In this document: positions 1-9,524 of the stretch, in pieces | Position numbering within the stretch: position 1 is the first letter of the stretch | How the letters are laid out: every line of letters starts with the position of its first letter | NCBI GenBank assembly: GCA_009823505.1 | Contig: VZQC01010577.1 | Coordinates: 159,985 to 223,984 of the forward strand | Origin: Rhizomys pruinosus | Lineage: Eukaryota; Chordata; Mammalia; Rodentia; Spalacidae | DNA: 64,000 bases | Direction: 5' to 3' | The notes under the pieces: model-generated | What the model saw: the letters and a program-made list of their open reading frames with translations, nothing else | Database searches by the model: none | Told to the model about the DNA's origin: nothing | Translations under genes and position numbers: made by a program

Positions 1-248
1 GTACATTGTCGATGTGAGTATTTAGCTTGGTGTCTGTCCTCTCGCCATCCTGGAGGGAGAGAACCAAAATGTCTCCTGATATCACTGGATGGTGGAGCAA
101 TATGACTCTTTACCTATGAGTTACTTTTCTAAATGTGGTGACAGGAAATAGATTTCTATGCCAGCAAGCTGGTACTGTGTGATTTCTTAGCAAAATATTT
201 CCTGTCTCTAAGTCTCAGCTCTCTCACTTAAAAAGTGAGGTAGATAGA

Positions 249-345
249 GGCTGGGCATGATGGTGTATACTTATAATCCTGGAACTCAGGAAGCTGAGGC
301 AGGAGGATTGTGAGTTCAAGGTTGGACTGAGCAAAATAGTGATCC
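249..345 (+). mobile_element. Old B1-like SINE monomer
   Basis: The stretch follows the B1 left-monomer order: a GGGC-ATG-TGGTG start, then AATCCTGGAACTC, then GAGGCAGGAGGA and GAGTTCAAGG. It is diverged and lacks a clear poly(A) tail. It could be a PB1/ID-B1 type rather than a classic B1. Confidence 0.65.
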
Positions 346-360
346 CTAAGGACATTTTAA

Positions 361-404
361 TTTAATTTAATTTTGTTTTATTTTATTTTATATTTTATTT
401 TCTT
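361..404. repeat. AT-rich low-complexity tract
   Basis: The tract is TTTAA/TTTTA-type low complexity. It directly precedes the T-rich (3') end of the minus-strand B1 at 405 and may be its expanded tail. Confidence 0.7.
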
Positions 405-525
405 TTTTGGTCCTTTTGAGACAGGGTTTCCATGTAGCTCCAGCTGGCCTGGAACTCACTCTGTAGACCAGGCTGGGCTTGAACTCACAGAGATCCACCT
501 GTCTTTGCCTCTCAAGTGCTGGATA
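405..525 (-). mobile_element. B1 SINE, 5'-truncated
   Basis: Read on the minus strand it is B1: the plus strand shows GAGACAGGGTTTCCATGTAG, then GGCCTGGAACTCACTCTGTAG and GAACTCACAGAGATCCACC. It stops at AAGTGCTGG, so the 5' end of the SINE (right side) is missing. Confidence 0.88.
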
Positions 526-526
526 A

Positions 527-1094
527 GAACCTTTTTAAATTTAGGGACTCAACATTGGCTCCAGAAGTGTGGCCTCCAGCTGTAGCTGCCTGTTGCCACT
601 TAATTATGCAGTGCCATGATGCTCTCACCTCCTGCTGGGCAAGGTGGTGGCATCTGGCTCTGCGCTGAGCCCCGGAGCAGCCAACCACTGCCTCCCAGAA
701 GCAGGTGTGTGAGGGGCTCTTGGTGTTACTTTTCGCAGCGGCACCCAGGTGACATCCTTAATTATAGTCAGGGAGTGTAGGGCTCAGGAGGTGGCAGTGA
801 GCAGTTCTAGGGTGTGAAAAAATGATTAGCAGTGCTGGCCAAGTGGGGCTGCTGGGGTCATTTCCTCAGGTCCGAATGGAAAGTGTGCCCCTCCCAGGAA
901 TGAAGCAGATGTCCCAGGGAAGGGGAAGACTGCTGGGGGATCTAGAATCAGGGTAGACAATAGTGAGTTGCAATGTAAAAGCCTCCTGTGTTGTTTGCAG
1001 CTACTTTGCTGAGTGGGAAAAGAAGGGAGACTTTTGAAGGGCCGGGATTGTGATTCTGGGAAAGGCAACATCGAAGCTCAGAGGTTGATGGAAG
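527..1094. other. Unique sequence, no gene recognised
   Basis: Mixed-composition sequence with no recognised repeat. Short open frames (for example 826-1071 minus) show no family I recognise and no splice-site logic. Confidence 0.6.
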
Positions 1095-1230
1095 CCGAAT
1101 AGGATCCTTACAGTTATACCACTGAAGACCCTCTGTAGTGTGTGCTCATCTGCTATCCATCATCCTTAGAGGGAGGCGTTTGTAAGCCCTGTTTTTCAGA
1201 TGAGGCTTAGGTATGAGAAGGTCATTACTT
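1095..1230 (+). mobile_element. Possible MIR remnant
   Basis: The segment GTAAGCCCTGTTTTTCAGATG followed by AGGCTTAGG resembles the MIR core (CCATTTTACAGATGAGG type). Only a short part matches, so this is tentative. Confidence 0.35.
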
Positions 1231-1464
1231 GATATCTCTTACTGGTAGAAAAAAAATGGCTCCATCTCCAAAGGCAGAATCCACTGGGGTGGATTTCAAA
1301 GCCTGTGTCCTGGTTTGTATATGAAATCAGGGATTTGGCTCCGAGAATCCCTCTCCCAGATCTGAGGTCTGCCACTTGCTCCCCAAACAACAGAGCCTGG
1401 CATTCGATCTCTGAGCTCTTTCTGCTTGTCTACTGTGACTTCTATCCAGAAGTGGGAGAAATCT

Positions 1465-1470
1465 CTCTCT

Positions 1471-1526
<56 letters not shown>
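1465..1526. repeat. (CT)n microsatellite
   Basis: About 60 bp of nearly pure CT dinucleotides. Long open frames across it (RERERE on minus, LSLSLS on plus) result from the dinucleotide period, not from coding. Confidence 0.97.
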
Positions 1527-1529
<3 letters not shown>

Positions 1530-2042
1530 TAGGCAGATAAGGAGACAGTGATGGAAAGAGGAACATCTGATAAGCGGCTGGGGAGCCAAAAGGAAGCAGA
1601 CAAGGGAGAGCTCTGCAGCAGGAATGAGATAAGGAAATGGAAAAGATGAAAAGGCTTTTGGAACTGGTAACAGAGGAGAGGGGTAGAGAGGAGATAAGGG
1701 GCTGAGTGAGCAATGGTCCATGAGGAGGCATAGGTATTAAATAGGGAAGGAATAGATAAGGAGAGACAGAAAAAGAGGAGGGAAGGAGGGAAGGAGAGAG
1801 CAAGCCAAGCTCTTTCCAGATATCCAAGCCTCCTTGCGGTATCTGGCTTGATCTTATTCTCTTTACTGTGAAATGAATTACCGACTCTGCCAGTCAGTGA
1901 CGGTCTCACTCCATGGGGTAGAAATGTCATAGTGGGGGAGGTCTGAAGGAGGCTTCCCTGGCTGTGGGTCCCTCACGGGCAGTGAGAGATCCTTTGGGTA
2001 GGACTCATGTCCTCCTGTATCCCACGAGAAGGTCTGATCTCT
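1527..2042. other. Purine-rich unique stretch with a GATAAG cluster
   Basis: No gene or clear repeat. The first half is A/G-rich and holds GATAAG at 1536, 1569, 1628, 1693 and 1755. Overlapping minus-strand open frames of 140-166 aa end in the RE-repeat of the CT tract and are not coding. Confidence 0.6.
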
Positions 2043-2115
2043 GTTCCCTCCCTCCCTTCCTCTTCCATCCCTTCCTCCCTCCCTCCCTTCCTCCCTCCTC
2101 CCCCCTCCCCCCTCC
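2043..2115. repeat. (TCCC)n-type polypyrimidine tract
   Basis: Runs of CCTTCCCTCC-like units give an almost pure C/T strand with weak periodicity. Confidence 0.85.
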
Positions 2116-2139
2116 ATCCCTTCTTTTCTTCCTTTCTCA

Positions 2140-2300
2140 GCCTGGATCTCTACTCTGCTATTTAATTGTACACAGTCTTGAGCAAAGGTCTTAAGTTCTT
2201 GGAGTTTCAGCTTCCTTATTTGTAATGGGTAGTAGTAGTATTCACCCCACGAGGTTATTATGGGATGGGAAATGAGATAATTATGTAAAAATTTAAATTA
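2140..2300 (+). mobile_element. MIR SINE
   Basis: The order matches the MIR 3' half: CTCTGCTATTTAATTG, then GAGTTTCAGCTTCCTTATTTG, TAATGGG, GAGGTTATTATGGGAT and GAAATGAGATAATTATGTAAA. Divergence is typical of an ancient MIR. Confidence 0.75.
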
Positions 2301-2499
2301 GCCTTTGTGCACAATAAGCTACTAATACTGGTTCCAGATATTTGCTCTGAGGGCAGATCTGTCAGGAGAGCGTGACGGACAATGTCCACACATTGACAGG
2401 TCACTTCTCCTTCAGAGCTGGTCTCCTCCTGCTGGAGTCTCCATATAAACACCCAACACAAACTCATTCCCCATTTTCTAGCTCTTTCTGTCCCTTATC

Positions 2500-3022
2500 T
2501 TGGTTCACGGCAGTGTGACTCTGAGACCCTCACGCTCAACCTCACAGTTATCTTGGGCTTCTTTCCTCACATCCAATCACTCACCAAACCTTATCGGTAA
2601 ACTCCCATGGTCTTATCCATTTCTCATTTTCATCCAAAAGCTTTCTTTTGGTCCTTTCTTACCCTTACCTAGGCTAATCTCTCAACTGGCTTCTGGGTCT
2701 TTTCCTCTTCACTCTTCTCTCCACTCTCTGCTATCCACCATCAGTACTTTTCAAGCACTGTTGCCATAGTGATCAGTCACATAACCTCTGAAGAAGTCCC
2801 TTTAGGTCTAAATGTCATCTCTGTCTCTCCATCCACTTTAAGCTGCCAGGAAAGCCCATCCCTCTGGGCTGCTTTGGAGGTCTTTCAAAATCTGCTTCTA
2901 ACCTACTTTTCAGGGTCTTCCATCTTCCTACCCTAAACTTTAATAATGCTTGTCTTCTCAACCTTTTCGAGTGTGGCTCATTTATTCCTGGAGAATAGAG
3001 ATTAAGTCTTGGTCATCTTTTT
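2500..3022 (+). mobile_element. L2 LINE 3' fragment
   Basis: Several blocks follow L2 3' consensus order: GCTAATCTCTCAACTGGCTTC, then CAAGCACTGTTGCCATAGTG, TTTCAAAATCTGCTTCTAAC, CTACTTTTCAGGG, and a tail like GAGAATAGAGATTAAGTCTTG. It carries no intact reading frame. Confidence 0.68.
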
Positions 3023-3033
3023 TAAAATTAATG

Positions 3034-3037
<4 letters not shown>

Positions 3038-3081
<44 letters not shown>
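3038..3081. repeat. (TA)n microsatellite
   Basis: About 44 bp of pure TA dinucleotides. Confidence 0.97.
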
Positions 3082-3086
<5 letters not shown>

Positions 3087-3204
3087 TGTTCATTTCATTT
3101 TGGTGCAATTATAAATTCTATTTGGGATAGGAAGAGAGAGAGGGAAGAATATTTGAAGTAGAGGGAAATGTTCCTGTAGTGGGTCTCACAATGAAGCCTA
3201 GGGT

Positions 3205-3711
3205 TGCATCAACATCAGCATCAACATCAGCATCAGTATCAGCACCATCAGCATCAGCATCAGCATCAGTATCAGCACCTTCAGCAGCACCATCAACATC
3301 AGCATCAGCATCAGCATCAGCAGCACCATCAGCATCAGCATCAGCATCAGCAGCATCAGCAGCACCATCAGCATCAGCATCAGCAGCACCAGCAGCATCA
3401 ACATCAGCATCAGCATCAGCATCAGCATCAGCAGCACCTGCAGCATCAGCAACAGCATCAGCAGCACCATCAGCATCAGCATCAGCACCATCAGCAGCAC
3501 CAGCAGCATCAGCATCAGCATCAACAGCACCAGCAGCATCAGCATCAGCAGCACCAGCAGCATCAGCAGTACCAGCAGCATCAGCATCAGCATCAGCATC
3601 AGCAGCACCAGCACCAGCACCAGCAGCATCAGCAGCACCAGCAGCATCAGCAGTACCAGCAGCATCAGCATCAGTACCAGCAGCATTAGTAGTAGTAGCA
3701 GCAGCAGCAGC
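3205..3711. repeat. CAGCAT/CAGCAC trinucleotide-hexanucleotide array
   Basis: About 507 bp are built almost only from CAT, CAG, CAC, CAA and GTA triplets, mostly as CATCAG and CAGCAC hexamers, ending in pure AGT and CAG runs. The 3-base period keeps several frames open: H/Q-rich and S/A-rich on plus, L/M-rich on minus, 161-208 aa. No flanking exon or conserved start is visible. I read it as a degenerate microsatellite, not a gene. Confidence 0.93.
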
Positions 3712-3957
3712 TCTCTTAGAACACTTGTTAGAAATTCAGATGATCAGTTCCATAGTAACTGAGTCAGGAGCTTTAAGCCTCGGAATCTGTGTTCCGGCCA
3801 GCTGACCAGAGGGGTCTGATGCCCATTCTAGTTTGAGTAGTAGGAATTTGGGAGAAGGTTTGGACTTGGGAGGCAGGCAAGTCCCGTAGTAGCTGATATC
3901 TGAGAGGGTATCCTACAAGACAAACAGTTGGGAAGGAGGGGTGTAAAATGAAGACTT
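3712..3957. other. Unique sequence
   Basis: No gene or repeat recognised between the triplet array and the next L1 end. Confidence 0.5.
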
Positions 3958-4394
3958 TAAAATTTTTTCTTTGAATTTTTGTGCATTTCATACATGAAAT
4001 CTCAGTCGCTCTTAATCACTTTATACCTCCTTCTCCACCAGTACCCTCCCACAGTCCACCACTGGAGTTCATACATTCTGGTATTTGTGTTAAGGCCTAT
4101 CGTGCCAAATTAGCATCTCTGGCCATTCCTCAGTGCAAGTTCATCCACTGAGCTCTAGTCAGCCTATCCAGAGTCCCTTGCTTTAAGAAGACCAGTTCCT
4201 CCTCACACAAGAGTAATCAGCTGCCAATGTTTCTTCAGACAAGATTGGGTCTGCTGCCCATTTCTCCAGTTCCATGCTGGGTTTTTCTCTGCTTGAGCTT
4301 GCATGGGTCTTGTTCATGCTGACACCATAGCTGTATGTTCACATGACCAGGGCCCCAGGAGCTTGTAGGATTCTGTTTCCATATGGTCATGCAT
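3958..4394 (-). mobile_element. Rodent L1 3' UTR (Lx-like), first part
   Basis: The left edge is a T-rich tract plus TTTTGTGCATTTCATACATG, the complement of the conserved L1 3' tail. It is followed by GTTAAGGCCTATCG, AATCAGCTGCCAATG and CTTGCATGGGTCTTG, which recur in the same order in the minus-strand L1 ends near 28.2 kb and 61.6 kb. It is interrupted by the LTR-like insert at 4395 and resumes at 5033. Confidence 0.75.
4389..4394. repeat. 6-bp target-site duplication, left copy
   Basis: ATGCAT lies immediately before the TG of the LTR-like insert and recurs at 5033-5038. Joining the flanks restores a continuous L1 3' UTR. Confidence 0.7.
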
Positions 4395-5032
4395 TGTAGG
4401 GAAATCCAGCTTGAATTGCAGGCTAGCTTCCCAGCTAGCATGCCTCAGGGAGGAGCAAGCAGCATGGCCTAGGTGCATGATGCTGGGTTGGTCAATGGTG
4501 TGCAGCTGTGCAGGAGTTGGGGGACTTATGATTGGTCCTGGGAACTGACGTCATTTAGTTTATAAAAGCAGGCTGTAGCAAGGAATAAATTTGAATTTCA
4601 TAGTAACATCATTACGGAATTCCCAGCCGTTATTTTTATTAATTATTGAGTGCATACAGGCTAAGGTAGGCCTGCATTTCGTTCGGGTGGCCAGTGAGTT
4701 GGAAGGAGATTCCTTTGTGGATCACCAACCTGGGTAGCTGGTGTTGTGAGTGGGTATTGGCTGAAGGGAGGAGATCAGCCATCAGCCTGAAATTCCTGTC
4801 CAGGCTCTGGGAAGGTGAGAAGCCATGGCCAAGAGTGGAACACATGTCTCCTGGGTCCAGGCTAAGGGCCTGAGTTGGAAGTATCATCCAGTCTGGGCTG
4901 TGGGAAGTAGCCAGCTGGCCTCTGCGCTGAGGGGTCAGCTCCCCACTGTGTCCGCAAAGTGGACACTGTGTCCCCATTCCCCTTAGCAGGGCCGCATGGT
5001 CCATGTTTGGCATAAAAAGAAAGCTTCCTCCA
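4395..5032 (+). mobile_element. LTR-like insert, 638 bp, probable solo LTR
   Basis: The insert starts TGTAGGG and ends CTCCA, is bounded by ATGCAT on both sides, and interrupts a recognisable L1 3' UTR. This is what a solo LTR with a 6-bp duplication looks like; 6 bp is typical of class II (ERVK-type) elements. On the plus strand ATTGGTCC (inverted CCAAT), CTGACGTCATT (CRE-like), TTTATAAAAGC (TATA, about 4560) and AATAAA (4584) fall in promoter order. About 440 bp would follow the poly(A) signal, which is long for a U5, so orientation is uncertain. An unrecognised 124-aa open frame lies on the minus strand (4639-5013). I cannot name the family. Confidence 0.6.
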
Positions 5033-5450
5033 ATGCATCACCTCCCTGGCTCTTATGCTCTTTCTACTTCCTCTTCCACAATGGTTCCTGAGCCCTTTAT
5101 GAGTGAAGCTTAATATAAGAGACCTTTCCATAGACCCACACTCTGCAGACTCCTACTCTACAGGGTATGGTCATTTATGACCTTTTGAGTTCCTGGCCCC
5201 CTGTTGCATGAGGGATCTTCCTTAATGAGAGCTAAGAGATTCATTAATGTCCTCTTGGCCCCTTGTTCTATGTTGTGTGAGCCTTAGGGATAGATAGTGG
5301 TGGCACTGCACTCAGGCTTGGGCAGTTCACAGTGTCTCTGCATGTCCAGCTGTGCACTCTGGAATAGTCTTCATCTAGTGCATAAGAAGCTTTTTTATTG
5401 GGTGGTGTTTGGGATATTTGTCTGTAAATATAAGGATGCATAATTTGTAC
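5033..5450 (-). mobile_element. Rodent L1 3' UTR (Lx-like), second part
   Basis: It continues the L1 interrupted at 4395: CCTCCCTGGCTCTTATGCTC, CTTCCACAATGGTTCCTGAG and TGTTGCATGAGGGATCTTCC match the part of the L1 end at 30.83-31.1 kb in order. The 5' limit is a guess. Confidence 0.68.
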
Positions 5451-5664
5451 TGAATAAAAAGTTACATTAGTCTAGGGATGTGACAGCCTTGGGACTTTAT
5501 CTAAGATCTTTGATCTCTCTATCCATGTGTGTTTGGCAGTATCCCATGAGTTTCCTCTCATTGAGTCGACTTTAAGTCCAATTAGTTGGCTGTTTATTGT
5601 TCCCAAGATAAAAAAGTGCCACTGCTGCACTGATGTTGTATGCTGTACTGGACATTGATGTGGA

Positions 5665-5665
<1 letters not shown>
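5451..5665. other. Unclassified sequence
   Basis: No gene recognised; possibly the diverged continuation of the L1 3' UTR. Confidence 0.4.
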
Positions 5666-5698
<33 letters not shown>

Positions 5699-5828
5699 TC
5701 TTCTTCTTCTTCTTCTTCTTCTTCTTCTTCTTCTTCTTCTTCTCCTTCTCCTCCTCCTCCTCCTCCTCCTCCTCCTCCTCCTCCTCCTCCTCCTCCTCCT
5801 TCTTCTTCTTCTTCTTCTTCTTCTTCTC
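5666..5828. repeat. Compound ATT/CTT/CTC trinucleotide repeat
   Basis: Pure ATT units (about 5666-5697) pass into CTT, then CTC, then back to CTT, so about 130 bp are pure pyrimidine on the plus strand. The two open frames here (poly-I/S/P and poly-L) are artefacts of the period. Confidence 0.96.
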
Positions 5829-6009
5829 TCTAATTTCTACTGGCTTCATTCTCAGCTGCTTGTTCCCCTCCAGTCAAGCCAGAAGTGAGACTTTACACTT
5901 GAAATGTAAAAGCTGCCATGAAATACAGTTGGTGACAGGCCCTCCAAGGACTTTGGATGATGGGCATGGGTTAGAAACTGCTGGAAACATACCTTTCTGG
6001 TATGTATTT

Positions 6010-6060
6010 TCTTTTATTATTATTATTATTGTTGTTATTATTATTTATTATATATATTTT
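6010..6060. repeat. (ATT)n-rich tract
   Basis: ATT/GTT triplets and a TATA run lie at the T-rich 3' end of the minus-strand L1 that follows. Confidence 0.8.
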
Positions 6061-6380
6061 TGTACAAGATTATGTTACTAATAAAATCAAGACCTGTGTC
6101 CCCCACCCTACCCCCTCACCCCACCAGAGCTCATGCATTCTGCCAAACATGCTTTTCATCTCTTTCTCAGTCTTTCTCAAAATTCTCCATGTGGAAGTTG
6201 ACTGTTTTGAGCAGAAGTTCACCGTTTCAGTCAGTTCTTTGATGCAGTCCTTTCTGTTGTTGTTGTTTCCAATATGTATCACTCCCAACTACTTGGACTT
6301 TTGAGCTTTTGCTCAAGGGGCTGTGCACAAGAAATACTTATAACTAGGTAATTGGCACTAGCATCCACAGATGAGGGATA
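6055..6380 (-). mobile_element. L1 3' UTR, first part
   Basis: It holds GAGCTCATGCATTCTGCCAA, CAGTCTTTCTCAAAATTCTC and TCAGTCAGTTCTTTGATGC, shared with the L1 ends at 28.9 kb and 49.1 kb. It ends in TAGCATCCACAGATGAGGGAT, the sequence just after ORF2 in the other L1 copies. Two LTRs (6382-7321) break it; it resumes near 7322. Confidence 0.82.
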
Positions 6381-6381
6381 C

Positions 6382-6740
6382 TGTGGTGGTTTGAATGAGT
6401 GTCCCCACAGGCTTTAAGTATTCAGACATTTTGTCTCGTTGGTGGCACTGTTCTTGGAGGTCTTAGAAGGTGTGGCCGTGCTAGAGGAAGTATGTCACTG
6501 GGGGCAGGCTTAGTGAGTTTAACAAGCCTTGCTGTCTCTAGTCACTCTCTCTGCTTCCTGTGCTCATTGCGAGATGTGACCCTCGGTTTGCTGCTCCAGC
6601 TCGAGCCGCCATGCCTCTTGCCACAATGGACTCTAATTCCCTGGGACTGTCAATCGTAAGCTCAAATAAACTCTTCCTTTTATTAGTTCCTTTGGTCATG
6701 GTGGTTTATATAAGATATAATGCTTTGCTATTGCACATGA
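6382..6740 (+). mobile_element. MaLR-type LTR (ORR1-like)
   Basis: It starts TGTGGTGGTTTGAATGAGTG, contains GAAGGTGTGGCC and GTATGTCACTGGGGGCAGGC, and has AATAAACTCTTCCTTTTATT followed by TTGGTCATGGTGG. This is the layout of rodent ORR1/MT MaLR LTRs. The 3' border is not sharp. Confidence 0.75.
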
Positions 6741-6854
6741 GACACTTATAACATGTTAGGTGGAATTATGACCTTGCCATTGTTTGCAATTGACATTTAA
6801 GCATAACATAAGGAGAGGCTATTTATTGGGTGTCAAATTGACAAGGGGTGGACT

Positions 6855-7321
6855 TGTGATGGTTAATCTTGGGTGTCAACTTGACTGGACTAAGGAACAA
6901 ATAAGAGAAAAAGGATCTTCGGATTGTACCACCTCAACCCGGATGGCCCACCCCAAATGTTGGCGTTACCTTCTGCCGGCAGGCAGTATAAAAGGCAGAG
7001 GGAGCTGGTCCCTTTTTTTCCTGCGGCTTGCCTCTCTCTCACTGGTGAGTTTGTCTTGCTGCTGTGATCAACCCTTCGGATCCCAGCGTGTACTGACACC
7101 GGCAGATCTCCTGGAATCCATCGGGCCTTCAGCACCAGATTGGGACTACTGAGACATCCAGCCTTTCGGACTGAGCAGTTCCCTGGATTCTCAGCCTCTC
7201 CAGTGTGGTGTGGCTACTGTTGGACTACTTGAGCTCTGTCACGTGAGCAAATCAATAAATTTTATATAGCTATATATTCGTCCTGTTGCTTCTGTTTCTT
7301 TAGAGAACACTGACCAATACA
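6855..7321 (+). mobile_element. ERVL-type LTR (MLT2-like), 467 bp
   Basis: It begins TGTGATGGTTAATC with GTGTCAACTTGACTGG and ends GAGAACACTGACCAATACA, both hallmark ends of MLT2-like ERVL LTRs. A TATA box (AGTATAAAAGGCAG, about 6985) and AATAAA (7254) lie in the expected order. No matching 5-bp duplication is visible. Its 3' third resembles a module inside the L1 3' UTRs at 29.2-29.6 and 48.6 kb. Confidence 0.72.
6986..6992 (+). promoter_or_regulatory. LTR TATA box
   Basis: TATAAAA within AGTATAAAAGGCAG sits about 260 bp before the LTR poly(A) signal. It is inferred to be the relic promoter of the LTR at 6855-7321; activity is unknown. Confidence 0.5.
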
Positions 7322-7536
7322 GATTTCATTCGTTGTTTGTTTTTCTGGGACTGTGTTACTTCACTCAGCATGATATCCTCTAGCTCCAGCCATTTTCCTG
7401 CAAAGCTCATGATGTCATCTTTCTTTACTGCTGCATAGAACTCCATCATGTAGATGTACCACATTTTCTCTATCCACTCATCAGTTGCGGGTCATCTGGG
7501 TTGGTTCCAGCTCCTTGCTACTGTGAAAGAGCTGAA
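7322..7536 (-). mobile_element. L1 ORF2 3' end, second part
   Basis: It continues the L1 broken at 6380: TTTCTGGGACTGTGTTACTT, CACTCAGCATGATATCCTCT and TAGATGTACCACATTTTCTC are the complement of the last ~200 bp of L1 ORF2, as in the copy at 13.26 kb. It stops near 7536. Confidence 0.85.
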
Positions 7537-7539
7537 ATA

Positions 7540-9228
7540 GGATGTTTCTTCTTAAAGCTAGTATTGGACCATCGATTGCTGTTCTCCCTTAGTAGCTCGT
7601 GTATTGCTCTCCAAAGCTATGAGAGCTAGCCTTAAGGGAGGGTTGGCTTCCAAGCCAGTTTTAACTCCATTCTTCCAAATCCTATGTCCAAAGCCTGTCC
7701 TCTCCAGTGGTAGGCTCTTACTTTCAAGTTCTGGGAGGCAATCAAGGGGTGTGGCAATAGCCTACATAATTTGAGGGGGGTCTCTTGGATTACCCTGGCC
7801 AACATCTCAAAGGAAGTTTTCTTCTGTCTGGCACTGTTTCTTGTTATGTAGCATTCAACTATGCACATGGACTCTTGTAGAGATATCATATGTATAATTT
7901 GTCATTAGATTATTATACTGACATGATTCCCTCTGGCTTTTTACAGTAGCTATGCATTATTTATCTTGTTCCCCATTTAAAATGTCATCTTCCACTTCTC
8001 CCTTGATAATACCAGTCTCCTATGCTCCCACCTGTCATAGACTCCTTCTTTCCCTTTATTCCCAAATTTCCTTGTATAACCCTCTTTCCTCTTCCCATGT
8101 AAATATCTCCATTCTTCTCTCCAGGTTCCTTCTTTCTCTTTACCTCCCTGGTTCCTTTTAATTTTCCTGGTTCCTGAAGTTCCCAGAATATATACATCAC
8201 ATATAAGGATTCGGTGTTAGGATCTACAAATGAGGGAGAACATATGTTGTTTGCTTTTCTGAGTCTGTGTTACTTTATTTAGCATAACCTTTTCTAGTTC
8301 CATCCATTTACCTGCACATTGATTTCATCTTTACCACTGAGTAGAACTCCATTGTATAAATGTACCACATTTTCATCCTCTACTCATCAGTTGAGGGACC
8401 CCTAGGTTGCTTCTGTTTTGTCACTATTGTGAAAGGAACAGCAAAAAACATGGATGTGCAAATATCCCTGCAATAGGATGAATCCTTTGGGTATATGCTA
8501 AAGAGTGGTGTAACTGGGTCAAATGGTTCATTTTCAGCTTTTTAAGACTCACACTGCTTTCTATAGGGGTTGTATGAGTTTGCAATCCCACCAGCAAGTG
8601 GTGGATAAGTGTTCCTTTTCTCCACATCCTCTCTAGCATTTGATATCATTTCTTCTCTTGATCTTAGCCAGTCTTAGTGGGGTAAGATGAAATCTTAAAG
8701 TTGTTTTAATTTGCATTTTCCTAATTACTAAGATGTTGAACAAATTTTAAGATTTTTGTTAGCCATCTCTATTTCATCTTTTGACAAGTCTCTGTTCAGA
8801 TCCTTAGCCCATCTTTTAATTGGGTCATTTGTTTTCTTGACTCTTTGTTGAGTTATTTATATACTCTGGATGTTAAACCTCTGTCAGATGATGTGGCACC
8901 GGTGAAGATTTCCTTTCACTCTGTGGGTTTTCTCTTCATTTCTTTGGTTGTTTCTTTGGCTGAACAGAAGCTTTTTAGTTTAATGAGGTCCCACTTGTTG
9001 ATTATTGACCTTACTTCCTAAGCAACCAATGTCTGATTTAGAAAGTCTTTTCCTACACCTATATCTTGTATGTTACTGCAGATGTTTTCTTTTAACAATT
9101 TCAGGTTTCACATTGAGCTCTTTGATCCATTTGGAGTTGACTTTTGTGGGAAGTTAACTATAAGGGTCTAGTTTCATTCTTCTACAGGTGAAGATCTAGT
9201 TTTGGCAGTACCGTTTGCTGAAGATGAC
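7540..9228 (-). mobile_element. Older L1: 3' UTR plus C-terminal ORF2
   Basis: From about 8245 to 9228 the complement follows L1 ORF2 C-terminal sequence: TGTACCACATTTTCATCC, CACATCCTCTCTAGCATTTG, TCTCTGTTCAGATCCTTAGC and TTTGATCCATTTGGAGTTGA. The 660 bp to its left are CT-rich and read like an old L1 3' UTR, though the region 7540-7880 is not firmly assigned. Stops and gaps are frequent, so this copy is older than the one at 13.1 kb. Confidence 0.8.
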
Positions 9229-9311
9229 CAGGCTTAGTAATAAACAGCTTAAGAATTCTAATAAGCCTCAGGAATCTCAGAGCTATAACAGGACCTCTGA
9301 GCACACATCCT

Positions 9312-9467
9312 CTTTTTTTTTTTTTATCTTTTTGAGACAAGGTCTCCCTGCAGTCCCAGCTGGCCTAGAACTCACTATGTAGCCTAGGCTGGCCTCTAAC
9401 TCACAGAGATCCACCTGCCTCTGCCTCCCAAGTCCTGGGATTAAAGGCATATGCCACCACACCAGGC
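9312..9467 (-). mobile_element. B1 SINE
   Basis: Near full length: GAGACAAGGTCTCCCTGCAG through AGGCATATGCCACCACACC after a T-rich tail. CACATCC occurs on both sides (9304-9310 and about 9469-9475), a probable short TSD. Confidence 0.92.
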
Positions 9468-9524
9468 CCACATCCACTTTTTAATCTTGTTTCTGATAAA
9501 TTATGATCTTTCCCTATACCTCTG

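Noticed and set aside
1296..1930. Minus-strand frames of 141-166 aa
   Set aside because: All three frames are open through the CT tract (RERERE) and have no family resemblance.
3179..3805. 208-aa Ser/Ala-rich and 161-aa His/Gln-rich open frames
   Set aside because: They exist only because of the CAGCAT/CAGCAC array; several frames on both strands are open over the same bases and no exon context is seen.
4639..5013. 124-aa minus frame as a viral or cellular gene
   Set aside because: It lies wholly inside the LTR-like insert, has no recognised motif, and one frame of this length is not enough evidence. Kept as part of the LTR finding only.
5633..5888. Poly-Ile/Ser/Pro and poly-Leu frames
   Set aside because: Products of the ATT/CTT/CTC trinucleotide tract.
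6784..7152. 122-aa open frame
   Set aside because: It spans an LTR border and the LTR promoter region; no domain.
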